A stretch of 64,000 nucleotides of DNA, from contig NZ_JAGIOK010000001.1 in assembly GCF_017876655.1 (NCBI RefSeq), positions 744,001 to 808,000 on the forward strand. The letters run 5' to 3'. A model generated the notes under the pieces. The model worked only from the letters and a program-made list of their open reading frames with translations. It was not told the DNA's origin and did no database searches. The DNA comes from Microbacterium imperiale. Its GTDB lineage: Bacteria; Actinomycetota; Actinomycetes; Actinomycetales; Microbacteriaceae. Numbering within the stretch: the stretch's first letter is position 1; each line of letters opens with the position of its first letter. Shown here piece by piece: positions 37,521 to 47,503 of this stretch. Position numbers and translations under genes: made by a program.

Positions 37521-38441
37521 TCAGTCGCCGCGCAGCAGCTCGAGCGCGCGCGCGAGATCGGGCGCGTAGGGAGCTGCGAAGGTCGCCCACTCCCCCGTCA
37601 CCGGATGCGCGAAGGCCAACCGGTGCGCGTGCAGCCACTGCCGCGTCAAGCCCAGGCGCGCCGACAGCGTGGGATCTGCACCGTAGAGCGGATCGCCGGC
37701 GCACGGGTGGCGGTGCGCGGCCATGTGCACGCGGATCTGATGCGTGCGGCCCGTCTCGAGGTGGATCTCGAGCAGCGACGCCCCGGGGAAGGCCTCGAGC
37801 GTCTCGTAGTGGGTGACGGAGTCCTTGCCGGTCGGCGTCACCGCGAACTTCCACGAGTGCGAGGGATGCCGCCCGATCGGGGCATCGATCGTGCCGGAGA
37901 GCGGGTCGGGGTGCCCCTGCACGACGGCGTGGTAGATCTTCTCGACCTCCCGCTCCTTGAAGGCGCGCTTGAGGGCGGTGTACGCCCGCTCGCTCTTGGC
38001 GACGACCATCAGCCCGCTCGTGCCGACGTCGAGGCGATGCACGACGCCCTGCCGCTCGGGGGCACCGGTCGTGGCGATGCGGTATCCCGCCGCCGCGAGC
38101 GCGCCGAGCACCGTCGGCCCCTCCCAGCCGAGCGAGGGATGCGCCGCAACGCCGGCGGGCTTGTCGACCACCACGATGTCGTCGTCGTCGTGGACGATGC
38201 CCAGGTCGGGCACGGCGACGGGGACGATCTGCGCTTCGGCGCGCTCCTCCCAGAAGACGTCGAGCCAGCCCCCGGCCGTCAGCTTGTCGGACTTGCCGAG
38301 GGTGCGCCCGTCGAGGGTGACGCCGCCGGCGGCGGCCACCTCGGCGGCGAACGTCCGGGAGAATCCGAGAAGCTTCGCCAGCGCGGCGTCGACGCGGATG
38401 CCGTCGAGACCGTCGGGGACGGGAAGCGCGCGTTGGGGCAT
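37521..38441 (-). CDS. rluD: RluA/RluD-family 23S rRNA pseudouridine synthase
   Basis: The enzyme isomerises uridines in ribosomal RNA. The 306-residue protein has an N-terminal S4 domain ([33 protein letters not shown]) and the catalytic [15 protein letters not shown] with the invariant aspartate near residue 137. [24 protein letters not shown] lies near the C-terminus. It follows lspA by a single base, a pairing common in bacteria. The exact target uridines cannot be assigned from sequence, so RluD is a family-level symbol. Confidence 0.93.
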   Translation of the reverse strand: MPQRALPVPDGLDGIRVDAALAKLLGFSRTFAAEVAAAGGVTLDGRTLGKSDKLTAGGWLDVFWEERAEAQIVPVAVPDLGIVHDDDDIVVVDKPAGVAAHPSLGWEGPTVLGALAAAGYRIATTGAPERQGVVHRLDVGTSGLMVVAKSERAYTALKRAFKEREVEKIYHAVVQGHPDPLSGTIDAPIGRHPSHSWKFAVTPTGKDSVTHYETLEAFPGASLLEIHLETGRTHQIRVHMAAHRHPCAGDPLYGADPTLSARLGLTRQWLHAHRLAFAHPVTGEWATFAAPYAPDLARALELLRGD

Positions 38442-38442
38442 G

Positions 38443-39015
38443 TCAGGCGTCCGCGTCGGCGGTCTCGACGGCGTCGTCCTTCGCCGCCGGTCGGTCGCGT
38501 GTCCCGTCGAAGCGAATGCCCACGACGACCAGGAGCGCGACCGAGATCATCATCGTCACGATGAAGATGTCGGCGACGTTGTAGATCGCGGGACGGAACC
38601 ACAGCCACATCCAGGGCGTGTGGATGAAGTCGATGACGTGCCCCTCGGGGAACCCGGGCTCGCGGAAGAGACGATCGGTCAGGTTGCCGAGCACCCCGCC
38701 GAGAAGCAGTCCGAGCACGATGGCCCACGACCGGGTCCGCACGCTGCGGATCGCCAGCACGATCACCGTGACAGCGACCGCGGCCAGCGCGAGCGTGAAC
38801 ACCCAGGTCACCCCGGTGCCCAACGAGAACGCCGCGCCGGGGTTCTTGGTCAGGTACAGCTGGAAGAAATCACCGAGGACGGGTACCTCACGCTGGTAGG
38901 GCAGCCCCTCCAGCGCCAGATGCTTCGTGAACTGGTCGGCGGCCAGCACCACTGCCGCGAGAATCGCGACGAGGGTACCGGCCGCCGGACCGTTCAGTCG
39001 TGTGTGCGACGCCAA
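38443..39015 (-). CDS. lspA: Lipoprotein signal peptidase
   Basis: LspA removes signal peptides from prolipoproteins such as CtaC and the lipoprotein encoded upstream in this window. The 190-residue protein has four membrane helices. The catalytic aspartates are D114 in GNLTDRLF and D149 in YNVADIFI, and the conserved NPGAAFSLG lies at about 58-66. A short charged tail follows the last helix. It sits three bases from divIVA and one base from rluD, so all three are likely co-transcribed. Confidence 0.97.
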   Translation of the reverse strand: MASHTRLNGPAAGTLVAILAAVVLAADQFTKHLALEGLPYQREVPVLGDFFQLYLTKNPGAAFSLGTGVTWVFTLALAAVAVTVIVLAIRSVRTRSWAIVLGLLLGGVLGNLTDRLFREPGFPEGHVIDFIHTPWMWLWFRPAIYNVADIFIVTMMISVALLVVVGIRFDGTRDRPAAKDDAVETADADA

Positions 39016-39018
39016 GGA

Positions 39019-39600
39019 TTACGCGCCGGCCGAAACGCCGGTCGTGTCGAGGTCGCGGAGCTTGCTCTCGATGAAGCCGCGGAGCTGACCGCGGTAGTCC
39101 TTCTCGAACTGCTGCAGGTCGGAGATGCGTCCCTCGAGCGACACGCGCTCGGCCTCGAGGCGGGCGACCTCGTCGCGACCGCGGGCCTCGGCCTCGGAGA
39201 TGATGGACGCGGCCTGAGCCTGTGCGTCGGAGATCAGCTTGTCGCGCTGGGCCTTGCCCTCGGCGACGTGCTCGTCGTGCAGACGCTGTGCGAGCTCGAT
39301 GATCCCCGCCGAGGCGGCAGCCGGGGCCGGGTCGGAGACGGGAGCCGGAGCCGGCTCGACGGCGGCGACGGGGGCCGGGACCTCTTCGACGACGGTCTCG
39401 TCGTTGGAGGCTGCGGCGGGCGTCTCACCCGACTCGTAAGCGGCGAGCTTCGCCTTGAGCTCTTCGTTCTCGGCGATCGTCTTGCGCCACTCGACGACGA
39501 TCTCGTCGAGGAAGTCGTCGACCTCATCGGGGTCGAAGCCTTCCTTGAATCGCACGTGCTGGAACTGCTTGGTGACGACGTCTTCAGGGGTCAAAGCCAT
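39019..39600 (-). CDS. divIVA: DivIVA/Wag31 polar growth protein
   Basis: DivIVA marks cell poles and directs tip growth in actinobacteria. The 193-residue protein has the membrane-binding N-terminal domain (MALTPEDVVTKQFQHVRFKE and GFDPDEVDDFLDEIVVEW). A Pro/Ala/Glu-rich linker spans about 55-100. The C-terminal coiled coil is rich in Glu, Gln, Arg and Leu. ATG follows AAAGAGGACAACACC. Position after sepF and yggT is conserved in actinobacterial division clusters. Confidence 0.96.
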   Translation of the reverse strand: MALTPEDVVTKQFQHVRFKEGFDPDEVDDFLDEIVVEWRKTIAENEELKAKLAAYESGETPAAASNDETVVEEVPAPVAAVEPAPAPVSDPAPAAASAGIIELAQRLHDEHVAEGKAQRDKLISDAQAQAASIISEAEARGRDEVARLEAERVSLEGRISDLQQFEKDYRGQLRGFIESKLRDLDTTGVSAGA

Positions 39601-39721
39601 GGTGTTGTCCTCTTTCAGGGCTCACGACGCGGGCCGGTCAGCCGGCACCCGCCGCAGCGGGCCGTACCCGACCAGCATAGTCCGACGCCTCCGCAGCCGC
39701 GACGACGCCGGCCGGAGCGGC

Positions 39722-40024
39722 TCAGGCAGCCGCAACCGCCCGCGTGATCGACAGCAGGATGAAGCAGCCCAGCATGGTCAGCGGGAATGCCAGGTCGATT
39801 GCGATGACGCCGAGTCGGATCGGAGGAATGACGCGGCGCAGCGTCTTGATCGGCGGGTCGGTCACGGTGTACACGACCTCGGCGAGCACGAGAACGACGC
39901 CGCGCGGGCGCCACTCCCGATTGAACAGCGGGATGTACTCCAGGATCAGCCGGACGAACAGGATCAGGATGTAGACGAGGAGTGCGAAGTAGACGATCGA
40001 GGCGATCAGGCCGACGACATCCAC
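39722..40024 (-). CDS. yggT: YggT-family membrane protein
   Basis: The 100-residue protein has two membrane segments (about 5-28 and 75-97). Between them is the YggT signature around LEYIPLFNREWRPRG and VTDPPIKTLRRVIPPIRLG. Homologues lie between sepF and divIVA in most Gram-positive division clusters and are thought to assist envelope or division functions; the mechanism is not established. GTG start; the gene begins six bases after the sepF stop. Confidence 0.93.
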   Translation of the reverse strand: MDVVGLIASIVYFALLVYILILFVRLILEYIPLFNREWRPRGVVLVLAEVVYTVTDPPIKTLRRVIPPIRLGVIAIDLAFPLTMLGCFILLSITRAVAAA

Positions 40025-40030
40025 GTCAGA

Positions 40031-40492
40031 TCACTGGGCGAAGGGCGCCGCCTCGGGCTCAGCCTGAGCCACGGCGCCGTCGCCGGAGACGGCGATGTTC
40101 TCGGGCGAGAGCAGGAAGACCTTGCTCGTCACACGCTCGATGCGGCCGTAGAGACCGAGGGACAGACCGCTGGCGAAGTCGATCAGACGACGCGCGTCGG
40201 CGTCGCTCATCTGCGACAGGTTGATGATCACGGGAACGCCCTCGCGGAAGTTCTCGGCGATCACCTGCGCGTCGCGGTACTGCTTCGGGTGGACGGTCAG
40301 GATCTCGCTGACGGTACCGGTCGTCGGCTGACGCACGACGGCGGGGCGGTGCAGGGGCGTGACGGGCGCAGCCGGCTTCTCGACCGGCTTGTTGTCACGG
40401 CGAGCCTGCTGCTCGGCCTGCGGCTCTTCGTACATTTCTTCCTCATCTGCGAGGCCCAGGTACACCATGGTCTTCTTCAGCGGGTTCGACAT
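40031..40492 (-). CDS. sepF: Cell division protein SepF
   Basis: SepF anchors FtsZ to the membrane. The 153-residue protein has an N-terminal amphipathic helix ([20 protein letters not shown]), a flexible linker and the SepF core, with [20 protein letters not shown] and [20 protein letters not shown]. The start was set here because ACGGAGGATGCG precedes it and the helix is conserved; the longer open frame is arginine-rich noise. It should bind the DIPDFLK tail of FtsZ encoded just upstream. Confidence 0.96.
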   Translation of the reverse strand: MSNPLKKTMVYLGLADEEEMYEEPQAEQQARRDNKPVEKPAAPVTPLHRPAVVRQPTTGTVSEILTVHPKQYRDAQVIAENFREGVPVIINLSQMSDADARRLIDFASGLSLGLYGRIERVTSKVFLLSPENIAVSGDGAVAQAEPEAAPFAQ

Positions 40493-40523
40493 CGCATCCT
40501 CCGTTTGCTCGTCTGTTCCGAGG

Positions 40524-41210
40524 CTATCCGCGGTCCGGGCGCGGTCCCGTGATTGCCGACCCGATCCGCAGGTGTGTCGCACCCGCCGCGATCGCATCGA
40601 CGAAATCGCCGGTCATTCCGGCGGAGATCCAGGTCGCATCGGGTACAACCGAACGCAGTGTCGCCGACGCGGCGGCCAGACGCGCGAACGCGGCGGCCGG
40701 CTCCTCCTCGAGGGGGGCGACGGCCATCACGCCGCGTGGACGCAGCGAGGGGCAGGACGCGAGCAGATGCTCGCCGAGCGCCTCGACGTCGTCGGGTCGC
40801 GCACCGCCACGGCCCGGGTCGTCGGTCAGGTTGACCTGCAGCAGCACGTCGAGCGGCTCCCCCTCGGGGTCCGCCGCGTGCAGGGCATCCGCGATCCGCG
40901 CGCGATCGACCGAGTGGACGGCATCCGCCGCGGCGCGCACGGCGCGTGCCTTGTTCGTCTGCGCCTGCCCGATGAAGTGCCAGCGCAGGGGGGCCGTCCC
41001 CTCGAGGACCGCACGCTTGGCCGTCAGCTCCTGCTGACGGTTCTCGCCGACATCGCGCACACCGAGCGCGTGCAACCGGGTGACGAGCTCGGGCGGGTGG
41101 AACTTCGTCACGACGATGCGGGTGACCTCGTCCGGCGCACGACCCGACGCCCGCACCGCGGCAGCGATGCGGGCGTCGACGTCGGCGAGCCGTTCGGCAA
41201 GATCCGGCAT
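40524..41210 (-). CDS. yggS: YggS-family PLP homeostasis protein
   Basis: The 228-residue protein is a single TIM-barrel PLP-binding protein. The cofactor lysine is K36 in [10 protein letters not shown], with family segments [21 protein letters not shown] and [20 protein letters not shown]. It helps balance free pyridoxal phosphate. It lies between ftsZ and sepF, as in most Gram-positives. The pgeF/yfiH gene that often sits between ftsZ and yggS in relatives is absent. Confidence 0.95.
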   Translation of the reverse strand: MPDLAERLADVDARIAAAVRASGRAPDEVTRIVVTKFHPPELVTRLHALGVRDVGENRQQELTAKRAVLEGTAPLRWHFIGQAQTNKARAVRAAADAVHSVDRARIADALHAADPEGEPLDVLLQVNLTDDPGRGGARPDDVEALGEHLLASCPSLRPRGVMAVAPLEEEPAAAFARLAAASATLRSVVPDATWISAGMTGDFVDAIAAGATHLRIGSAITGPRPDRG

Positions 41211-41221
41211 GGACGAGACGG

Positions 41222-42373
41222 TTACTTCAGGAAGTCGGGGATGTCGAGATCGTCGTCACCGAACACCGAGTCGTACGAGTCGTTCTTGGCGGCCACCGGC
41301 ACGGCGTCCTTCGTCTCGCGGCGCTCGACCGGCTCCGGCTTCACGGCGTCCTCGGCGGGGACCTCGGGCAGCACCGGCGGGGCCGACGGGCGGGCCGCCG
41401 CGATCGGCTCGATGCGGGCCTGAGGCTCGCCGCCGTCGAAGCCAGCGGCGATGACGGTGACGCGGACCTCATCGCCGAGAGTGTCGTCGATCACGGTGCC
41501 GAAGATGATGTTGGCCTCGGGGTGCGCGGCCTCCTTCACCAGCTGAGCGGCGTCGTTGATCTCGAAGATGCCGAGGTTCGACCCGCCCTGGATGGACAGC
41601 AGCACGCCATGCGCGCCCTCGATCGACGCCTCGAGCAGCGGCGACTCGACGGCAAGCTCGGCGGCCTTGATCGCACGGTCGGCACCGCGGGCGGAACCGA
41701 TGCCCATGAGCGCGGAGCCGGCTCCCTGCATGACCGACTTGACGTCGGCGAAGTCGAGGTTGATCAGACCGGGCGTCGTGATGAGGTCGGTGATGCCCTG
41801 AACACCGGCGAGCAGCACCTGGTCGGCGGTCGCGAAGGCCTCGACCATGGAGATGCCGCGGTCGCTGATCTCGAGCAGGCGGTCGTTCGGGACGACGATG
41901 AGGGTGTCGACCTCTTCCTTGAGCTTCGACACGCCGGCCTCGGCCTGGCTCTGCCGACGACGTCCTTCGAACGAGAACGGCTTGGTCACGACACCGATGG
42001 TGAGGGCACCGATCGACTTGGCGATGCGGGCGACCACGGGTGCGCCACCGGTTCCGGTGCCACCACCCTCGCCCGCGGTGACGAACACCATGTCGGCACC
42101 CGCCAGCGCCTCCTCGATCTCCTCGGCGTGGTCCTCGGCGGCACGGCGGCCCACCTCGGGATCGGCGCCGGCCCCAAGGCCGCGCGTCAGCTCGCGACCG
42201 ACGTCGAGCTTGACGTCCGCGTCGCTCATGAGCAGCGCCTGGGCGTCGGTGTTCACCGCGATGAACTCCACACCCCGCAGCCCCAGCTCGATCATCCGGT
42301 TGACGGCGTTGACGCCGCCACCGCCCACACCGACGACCTTGATCACCGCGAGGTAGTTCTGGTTCTGGCTCAT
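41222..42373 (-). CDS. ftsZ: Cell division GTPase FtsZ
   Basis: FtsZ polymerises into the cytokinetic ring. The 383-residue protein shows [16 protein letters not shown] at the nucleotide site, the tubulin signature [16 protein letters not shown] near 98-113, the T7 loop [11 protein letters not shown] and the conserved C-terminal peptide [11 protein letters not shown] that binds SepF and FtsW. The start [13 protein letters not shown] follows GGAGG. The long open frame upstream is out of register with any family sequence. It has its own 209-bp upstream region with AT-rich inverted repeats. Confidence 0.98.
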   Translation of the reverse strand: MSQNQNYLAVIKVVGVGGGGVNAVNRMIELGLRGVEFIAVNTDAQALLMSDADVKLDVGRELTRGLGAGADPEVGRRAAEDHAEEIEEALAGADMVFVTAGEGGGTGTGGAPVVARIAKSIGALTIGVVTKPFSFEGRRRQSQAEAGVSKLKEEVDTLIVVPNDRLLEISDRGISMVEAFATADQVLLAGVQGITDLITTPGLINLDFADVKSVMQGAGSALMGIGSARGADRAIKAAELAVESPLLEASIEGAHGVLLSIQGGSNLGIFEINDAAQLVKEAAHPEANIIFGTVIDDTLGDEVRVTVIAAGFDGGEPQARIEPIAAARPSAPPVLPEVPAEDAVKPEPVERRETKDAVPVAAKNDSYDSVFGDDDLDIPDFLK

Positions 42374-42405
42374 GCCGGCCTCCATCTCGTCCCGAACCCG
42401 TGCTC

Positions 42406-42457
42406 TTAAACCTTCAACCTCATGTAGAGGTTTAAAGAATTGCCGAGTATGCAATTC
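42406..42457. promoter_or_regulatory. Twin AT-rich inverted repeats upstream of ftsZ
   Basis: TTAAACCT...AGGTTTAA (8-bp arms, 14-nt loop, 42406-42435) is followed after one base by GAATTGC-N7-GCAATTC (42437-42457). Nested inside the first is CCTC-N5-GAGG. The minus strand holds CATACT in the second loop as a possible -10. Such AT-rich sequence is exceptional here. The pair likely forms operator(s) or a leader structure controlling ftsZ; the regulator is unknown. Confidence 0.6.
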
Positions 42458-42582
42458 CTGAGTTGAAGTTACGCACTGCGGGACGCGCCGCCGGGATGCG
42501 GGCGGCGTGTCGCGACATCCCGATTCCGGCGGTGTTCCCGCGCTCGATCGGACGGTCGCGACGCACCCGGAACCGGAGCGCG

Positions 42583-43668
42583 TCAGCGGACGACGGCGGC
42601 CTGCGGCGACGACACGTCGTACCCCGACGCATCGGGACGGACGGCCATCAGCTGGGCGAGCGTGACCGCCTTCTTCCCCGACTCCGACGGGCCGCCCCAC
42701 ACGACCGAGCGGCCGTCGGCGAGGGTCAGCGTCACGTCGTTCGGCGTCGTCGCCGAGACCGTCGTCACCTGGGCGCGCAGGTCTTCGGGAAGAGCACGGA
42801 ACACCTGACCCGCTGCGGCGAAGGTCGGGGAGGTCAGTCCACCCTCGACCTCCAGGAGAGGATGACCCGCGGGAGGCTCGGGCGTCGTCGACAGCGCGAC
42901 GCCCGCGGCATCCACCAGCGTGTATCCGGCGTCGCCCTGCACCGCGCCGACGGGGGTGCGCTCGACGATCCGGACGATCAGCTCGTGCGGCGGGCGCGCC
43001 TCGAGGCTGTAGGACTCCACGAGGGGAAACGACACGAGGGCGGCTTTGATCGCGCTCTCGTCGATGAGCGGCATCGGGGTGCCGAGCTGGTCGGCGAGGG
43101 CGCTCTGCACCGCGCCGGCATCGAGCTGCGTCGTCCCGACGACGGTGACGCGCTCGACCGAGAACAGCGGGCTGTACGCGGCCCCGACGGAGCCGAGGAC
43201 GAGCGCGGCCACGATCGACAGCGACACGATCCACACGCGGCGCCGGCGGCGCTGCCGGGCCGTGAACCGACGGACCTCTCGGCGCAGCGCACGGCGACGC
43301 TCGCGCGCCGCGCTCCAGACGTCCCGCGGCGTCAGCTTGGCGGTGTCGCCGGTATCGCCGGTATCGCCGGTATCGCAGGTATCGCCGGTATCGCCGGAGG
43401 CATGCTCGTCAGATAACGATGCATCAGCCGGCCGCGTCGGCGAATCGAACGGGATGATCGGGGCGATTCCGTAATCGCGACCGCGCTGGTCCCAGAGCGG
43501 CTCGAGGGGCTGGGTCTGCGACTGGTCGCCCGCCGCGGCCGGTGAGGCGTCGCGTCGTGGCGGGTCGACGCGACGCGGCGTCAGCGCGGATCGCTCGGTG
43601 TCGCCCCGCTCCTGCGTGCGCGTGCCGTTCGGCCGCGACGGCGGCGGAAGCGGGCTCGGCCGGCGCAC
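42583..43668 (-). CDS. ftsQ: Cell division protein FtsQ
   Basis: FtsQ links FtsL/FtsB to other divisome proteins. The 361-residue protein has a long cytoplasmic N-terminus (about 145 residues) rich in Arg, Pro, Asp and Thr. It contains six tandem GDT-like tripeptides near residues 92-109. One membrane helix (about 146-165), a POTRA domain starting [20 protein letters not shown] and the FtsQ domain with [27 protein letters not shown] follow. It begins three bases after the murC stop. The extended N-terminus is longer than in typical FtsQ proteins. Confidence 0.93.
   Translation of the reverse strand: MRRPSPLPPPSRPNGTRTQERGDTERSALTPRRVDPPRRDASPAAAGDQSQTQPLEPLWDQRGRDYGIAPIIPFDSPTRPADASLSDEHASGDTGDTCDTGDTGDTGDTAKLTPRDVWSAARERRRALRREVRRFTARQRRRRRVWIVSLSIVAALVLGSVGAAYSPLFSVERVTVVGTTQLDAGAVQSALADQLGTPMPLIDESAIKAALVSFPLVESYSLEARPPHELIVRIVERTPVGAVQGDAGYTLVDAAGVALSTTPEPPAGHPLLEVEGGLTSPTFAAAGQVFRALPEDLRAQVTTVSATTPNDVTLTLADGRSVVWGGPSESGKKAVTLAQLMAVRPDASGYDVSSPQAAVVR
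43342..43395. repeat. Six tandem 9-bp units inside ftsQ
   Basis: Six consecutive copies of a 9-bp unit (GGTATCGCC on the plus strand, two copies with one change) encode [18 protein letters not shown] in the cytoplasmic linker of FtsQ. Because the unit is nine bases, changes in copy number would alter linker length without a frameshift. Confidence 0.9.
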
Positions 43669-43671
43669 GGA

Positions 43672-45072
43672 CTACTCCCCCGTCCGCGCCAGCGACTGCA
43701 GGACCTGCGGGATGATGAGGTTGACGTTGCCGCATCCGAGGGTCACGACGAAGTCGCCGTCGCGCGCGACGCTCGCGGTGTAGTCGGCGGCGGCCTGCCA
43801 GTCGGCGACGAAGTGGACGTTCTCGGGGTCGGTGAAGGCCCCGCTCACCAGCTCGCCCGTGACACCGGGCACCGGGTCTTCACGCGCGCCGTACACGTCG
43901 AGCACCACCGTGTGGTCGGCGTGCGACTCGAGCACGTCGGCGAACTCGCGGAACATCTCCTGCGTGCGCGAATACGTGTGCGGCTGGTGCAGCGCGATGA
44001 TGCGTCCCGAGCCGACGACGGTCCGCGCTGCCGCGAGAGCGGCGGCGACCTCGGTGGGGTGATGCGCGTAGTCGTCGTACACACTGACGCCGCGCGTCAC
44101 CCCGTGCAGTTCGAAGCGGCGCGCGGTGCCACCGAAGCCCTCGACCGCTCGGACGGCGCGCTCGAGGTCGTGACCGAGGGCGATGAGGACGGCGACCGCT
44201 CCGGCGGCGTTGACGGCGTTGTGCGCGCCCGGCACGGCGAGGCGCGCCTCGACCGTGCGCCCCGCGTGGGTGAGCGCGAACGCGACGGGGCCTTCGGTGA
44301 CGATCGACGTCAGGCGCACGTCGGCCGATTCCGCCTCACCGAAGGTGAGGACGTTCCGATGCGTGAGGCCGGCCGCGACGCGGCGCGCGCCGGCGTCGTC
44401 CGCCGAGATCACGACCGCCTCGCGAGCGCGATCGGCGAAGGTGACGAAGCCCTCGTAGAAGGCATCCCGCGTCGCCCAGTGGTCCAAGTGGTCGGGGTCG
44501 ACGTTGGTGATGAGGGCAACAGAGGTGTCGTACAGCAGGAACGTGCCGTCGGACTCGTCGGCTTCGATGACGAAGAGGTCGTCGTCGCCGGTACCGCTCG
44601 AGACGCCGAGGTCGGCGATCACGCCGCCGTTGACGAAAGTCGGTCGCGTGCCCAGGCCGCGCAGCGCGGTCACGATCATCCCGGTCGAGGTCGTCTTGCC
44701 GTGCGCCCCGGCCACCGAGACGAGCCGACGCCCGCCAATGAGCCAGTGCAGCGCCTGCGAGCGGTGGATGACGTGCAGGCCGCGCTCCTTGGCGAGCAGG
44801 AACTCGGGGTTCTCGGGCCAGATGGCGCCCGTGTGGACGACGGTGTCGGCGTCGTCGGGAAGGTGCGCCGCGTCATGGCCGACGTGCACCGTCGCGCCGC
44901 GTGCGGCCAGCGCGCGCATGGTCGGGCTGTCGGCACGGTCGGATCCCGACACGCGGATGCCGCGGTCGAGGAACATGCCGGCCAGACCGGACATCCCCGA
45001 TCCACCGATGCCGATGAAGTGCGCCGCACCGATGTCAGCGGGGATGGGAAGGCTCAAGTCGGGTCTGATCAT
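43672..45072 (-). CDS. murC: UDP-N-acetylmuramate--L-alanine ligase
   Basis: MurC adds L-alanine to UDP-MurNAc, the first step of stem-peptide synthesis. The 466-residue protein has the N-terminal Rossmann motif [17 protein letters not shown], the ATP-binding [12 protein letters not shown] near 120-131 and the Mur ligase signature [12 protein letters not shown]. The C-terminal domain begins about 310 with [16 protein letters not shown]. It is preceded by murG after a 61-bp gap, in the usual gene order. Confidence 0.97.
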   Translation of the reverse strand: MIRPDLSLPIPADIGAAHFIGIGGSGMSGLAGMFLDRGIRVSGSDRADSPTMRALAARGATVHVGHDAAHLPDDADTVVHTGAIWPENPEFLLAKERGLHVIHRSQALHWLIGGRRLVSVAGAHGKTTSTGMIVTALRGLGTRPTFVNGGVIADLGVSSGTGDDDLFVIEADESDGTFLLYDTSVALITNVDPDHLDHWATRDAFYEGFVTFADRAREAVVISADDAGARRVAAGLTHRNVLTFGEAESADVRLTSIVTEGPVAFALTHAGRTVEARLAVPGAHNAVNAAGAVAVLIALGHDLERAVRAVEGFGGTARRFELHGVTRGVSVYDDYAHHPTEVAAALAAARTVVGSGRIIALHQPHTYSRTQEMFREFADVLESHADHTVVLDVYGAREDPVPGVTGELVSGAFTDPENVHFVADWQAAADYTASVARDGDFVVTLGCGNVNLIIPQVLQSLARTGE

Positions 45073-45133
45073 GACCCGATAAGTCTAGGTCGCCGCGGCT
45101 GGACGCCCGCCCGCCACGCCCGGTGCGGTGGCG

Positions 45134-46207
45134 TCAGCGAGCCAACGCCTCATCGAGCATCGCGACGACGTTCGCTGCGCCCGCGCGCGTCCCGACGCCG
45201 GCGGCCGCACGGCGCATCTCATCGAGAGCGGATGCGTCGCCCAGCAGTGGCACGATCTCCGAGCGCACCCGCTCGGCGGTGAACTCCGCGTCGGGCACGA
45301 TGCGCGCCGCGCCCGCGCGCACCGCATCGGCGGCGTTGAGCGCCTGCTCGCCGTTGCCCACCGCGTAGGGCACGTAGACGGCCGGGATGCCGAGGGCGCT
45401 GACTTCGCTCACGGTCGCGGCGCCCGAGCGCGAGACGACGAGGTCGGCGACCGCGAACGCGAGGTCCATGCGGTCGAGGTACGGCACGACGCGATAGTCG
45501 GATGCCGCCGGCGCCGCGGTCTCGTTGCGCTCACCGGTCGCGTGGAGCACCTGCCACCCGGCGGCCACGAGATCCTGCCACGATCCGGCGAGGGCCTCGT
45601 TCAAGCGGCGCGCACCCAGGGATCCGCCGAAGACGAGTACGACGGGGCGGGCCGGGTCGAGCCCGAACGCGGCGGCGGCCTCGGCGCGGCGAGCCTGCCG
45701 GTCGAGGCCGACGATCTCGCGGCGCAGCGGCATCCCCACCACCCGCGCCCCCCGCAGGGGCGTGCCGGGGAAGACGATGCCCGTCGCCGCGGCTCCGCGC
45801 GCGCCGAGGACGTTCGCGAGCCCGGGACGGGCGTTGGCCTCGTGCACGATGTAGGGCACGCGTTCCCGCTTGGCCGCGACGTAGGCGGGCGCGGCGGCGT
45901 ATCCACCGAAGCCCGCGACCACGTCGACGCCGTGTCGGCGGATATGCGCCCGCACCTGTCCGACGGCGCGCAGCCAGCGCACCGGGAACCGAGCGGCCGC
46001 CGCATTCGGACGGCGCGGGAACGGCACCTTGTCGACCACGAGCAGCTCGTAGCCGCGCTCGGGCACGAGACGGGACTCGAGGCCCTCGCGCGTTCCCAGG
46101 ACGAGCACGGAGTCGTCGGGGCGCCGCTCACGCAGAGCGTCGGCGACAGCGAGGAGCGGATTGACGTGCCCAGCGGTCCCGCCGCCGGCCAGGAGGTACG
46201 TGGTCAC
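45134..46207 (-). CDS. murG: Lipid II synthase MurG (GlcNAc transferase)
   Basis: MurG transfers GlcNAc to lipid I to make lipid II on the cytoplasmic membrane face. The 357-residue GT-B enzyme has the N-terminal GGGTAGHVNPLLAVADAL, the membrane-associating middle and the UDP-GlcNAc-binding VLVFGGSLGARRLNEAL plus VVSRSGAATVSEVSALGIP. It follows ftsW after nine bases. Length and motif order are standard. Confidence 0.97.
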   Translation of the reverse strand: MTTYLLAGGGTAGHVNPLLAVADALRERRPDDSVLVLGTREGLESRLVPERGYELLVVDKVPFPRRPNAAAARFPVRWLRAVGQVRAHIRRHGVDVVAGFGGYAAAPAYVAAKRERVPYIVHEANARPGLANVLGARGAAATGIVFPGTPLRGARVVGMPLRREIVGLDRQARRAEAAAAFGLDPARPVVLVFGGSLGARRLNEALAGSWQDLVAAGWQVLHATGERNETAAPAASDYRVVPYLDRMDLAFAVADLVVSRSGAATVSEVSALGIPAVYVPYAVGNGEQALNAADAVRAGAARIVPDAEFTAERVRSEIVPLLGDASALDEMRRAAAGVGTRAGAANVVAMLDEALAR

Positions 46208-46216
46208 CGATCGAGC

Positions 46217-47503
46217 CTACCGGCGCACGGCACCGGCCCGAGCGGGCTCGACGCGCGGCGCGACACGGCCCCCGACCGGCGCGACGGCCAGCGGCGAGCG
46301 GACCGGAAGCGTCCGCGCGAACGAGAGCAGTACACCGCACGCCAGCAGCACCGACATCAGCGACGTGCCGCCCTGCGACATGAAGGGCAGCGGAACACCG
46401 AGCACGGGGAACACCCGCAGCACGACGCCGATGTTCACGAGCGCCTGCCCGACGATCCAGATGGTGATGCCGCCCGAGACGATGCGGACGAACGGGTCGT
46501 CGGTCTTTCGGATGACGTGGAACGCGCCGACGGCGAAGAGGGCGAAGAGCGCGAGGACGACGGCGCAGCCGATGAGCCCGAGCTCCTCGCCGACGATCGC
46601 GAAGATGTAGTCGTTCGCGGCCGCGGGGAGCCACTGGTACTTCTCGCGCGAGTTGCCGAGCCCGAGGCCGAAGATGCCACCGCTCGCGAGCGCCCAGATG
46701 CCGTGCAGCGGCTGATAGCACGAGCCCGCGTCGGCGAAGTAGCAGTCCGTCGAGTCGACGTTGAGGAAGCTCATGATGCGCGCCATGCGGTTCGGGCTGG
46801 TGACCGCGAACACGGCGGCGGCCGCCACGACACCGATGAGGGGCAGCAGGAAGAGGCGCAGCTTGACCCCGGAGAAGAACAGGCAGCCGAGGAGGATCGA
46901 CATCACGATCATCGCGGTGCCGAGGTCGTGCCCGGCCATGATGGTGCCGATCACCAGCGCACCGACCGGGACGACCGGGATGAAGACGTGCTGCCACTTC
47001 GTCAGCAGCGTGCGCTTGCGATAGAGCACGAAGCCCAGCCACAGCGCGAGCGAGAGTTTCAGGAACTCCGACGGCTGCGCCTGGAACCCGGCGATCGAGA
47101 TCCAGTTCGTGTTGCCGTCGTTGTGGACGCCCAGCCCCGGGACGAACACCAGCAGCTGCAGCAGAAGGCCGGCGATGAGCGCCGGCCAGGCGATGCGCTT
47201 CCAGAAGCGCACCGGCATCCGGCTCGCGACGAACATCAGCGGGATCGCGACGGCGGCGAAGACGGCCTGCTTGAGGAAGGTGTCGAACGGGCTCGCGTTG
47301 GCGGTGGCCATCGTCGCCGACAGCACCATCACCAACCCGAAGCCGGTCAGGATCAGCGCCGTGGAGGCCAGCAGCAGGAACTCGCTCGGCACGGGCGCGA
47401 AGACCCGTCCGAGTGAGACCCGCGCAGCGAAACCGCCGCGCGGCGCCGAGCCGGTGTCAGTGTCCGCCGTCGGACCCAGTGGGCTGCTCGGTGTCGTGGT
47501 CAC
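46217..47503 (-). CDS. ftsW: SEDS glycosyltransferase FtsW
   Basis: FtsW polymerises septal glycan with the class B PBP encoded upstream. The 428-residue protein has ten membrane segments and the SEDS motifs GFQAQPSEFLKLSLALWLGF, MAGHDLGTAMIVM, NDYIFAIVGEELG and VLGVPLPFMSQGGTSLMSVL. GTG follows GGAAGGGGAG and gives the family-like N-terminus; longer frames are serine/arginine-rich noise. The start lies inside murD, overlapping its 3' end by 47 bp. Confidence 0.96.
   Translation of the reverse strand: MTTTPSSPLGPTADTDTGSAPRGGFAARVSLGRVFAPVPSEFLLLASTALILTGFGLVMVLSATMATANASPFDTFLKQAVFAAVAIPLMFVASRMPVRFWKRIAWPALIAGLLLQLLVFVPGLGVHNDGNTNWISIAGFQAQPSEFLKLSLALWLGFVLYRKRTLLTKWQHVFIPVVPVGALVIGTIMAGHDLGTAMIVMSILLGCLFFSGVKLRLFLLPLIGVVAAAAVFAVTSPNRMARIMSFLNVDSTDCYFADAGSCYQPLHGIWALASGGIFGLGLGNSREKYQWLPAAANDYIFAIVGEELGLIGCAVVLALFALFAVGAFHVIRKTDDPFVRIVSGGITIWIVGQALVNIGVVLRVFPVLGVPLPFMSQGGTSLMSVLLACGVLLSFARTLPVRSPLAVAPVGGRVAPRVEPARAGAVRR

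Noticed and set aside
42374..43234. Upstream in-frame extension of ftsZ
   Set aside because: The extension is arginine-rich, overlaps ftsQ on the same strand in another frame, and lacks any FtsZ similarity; GGAGG precedes the internal ATG.
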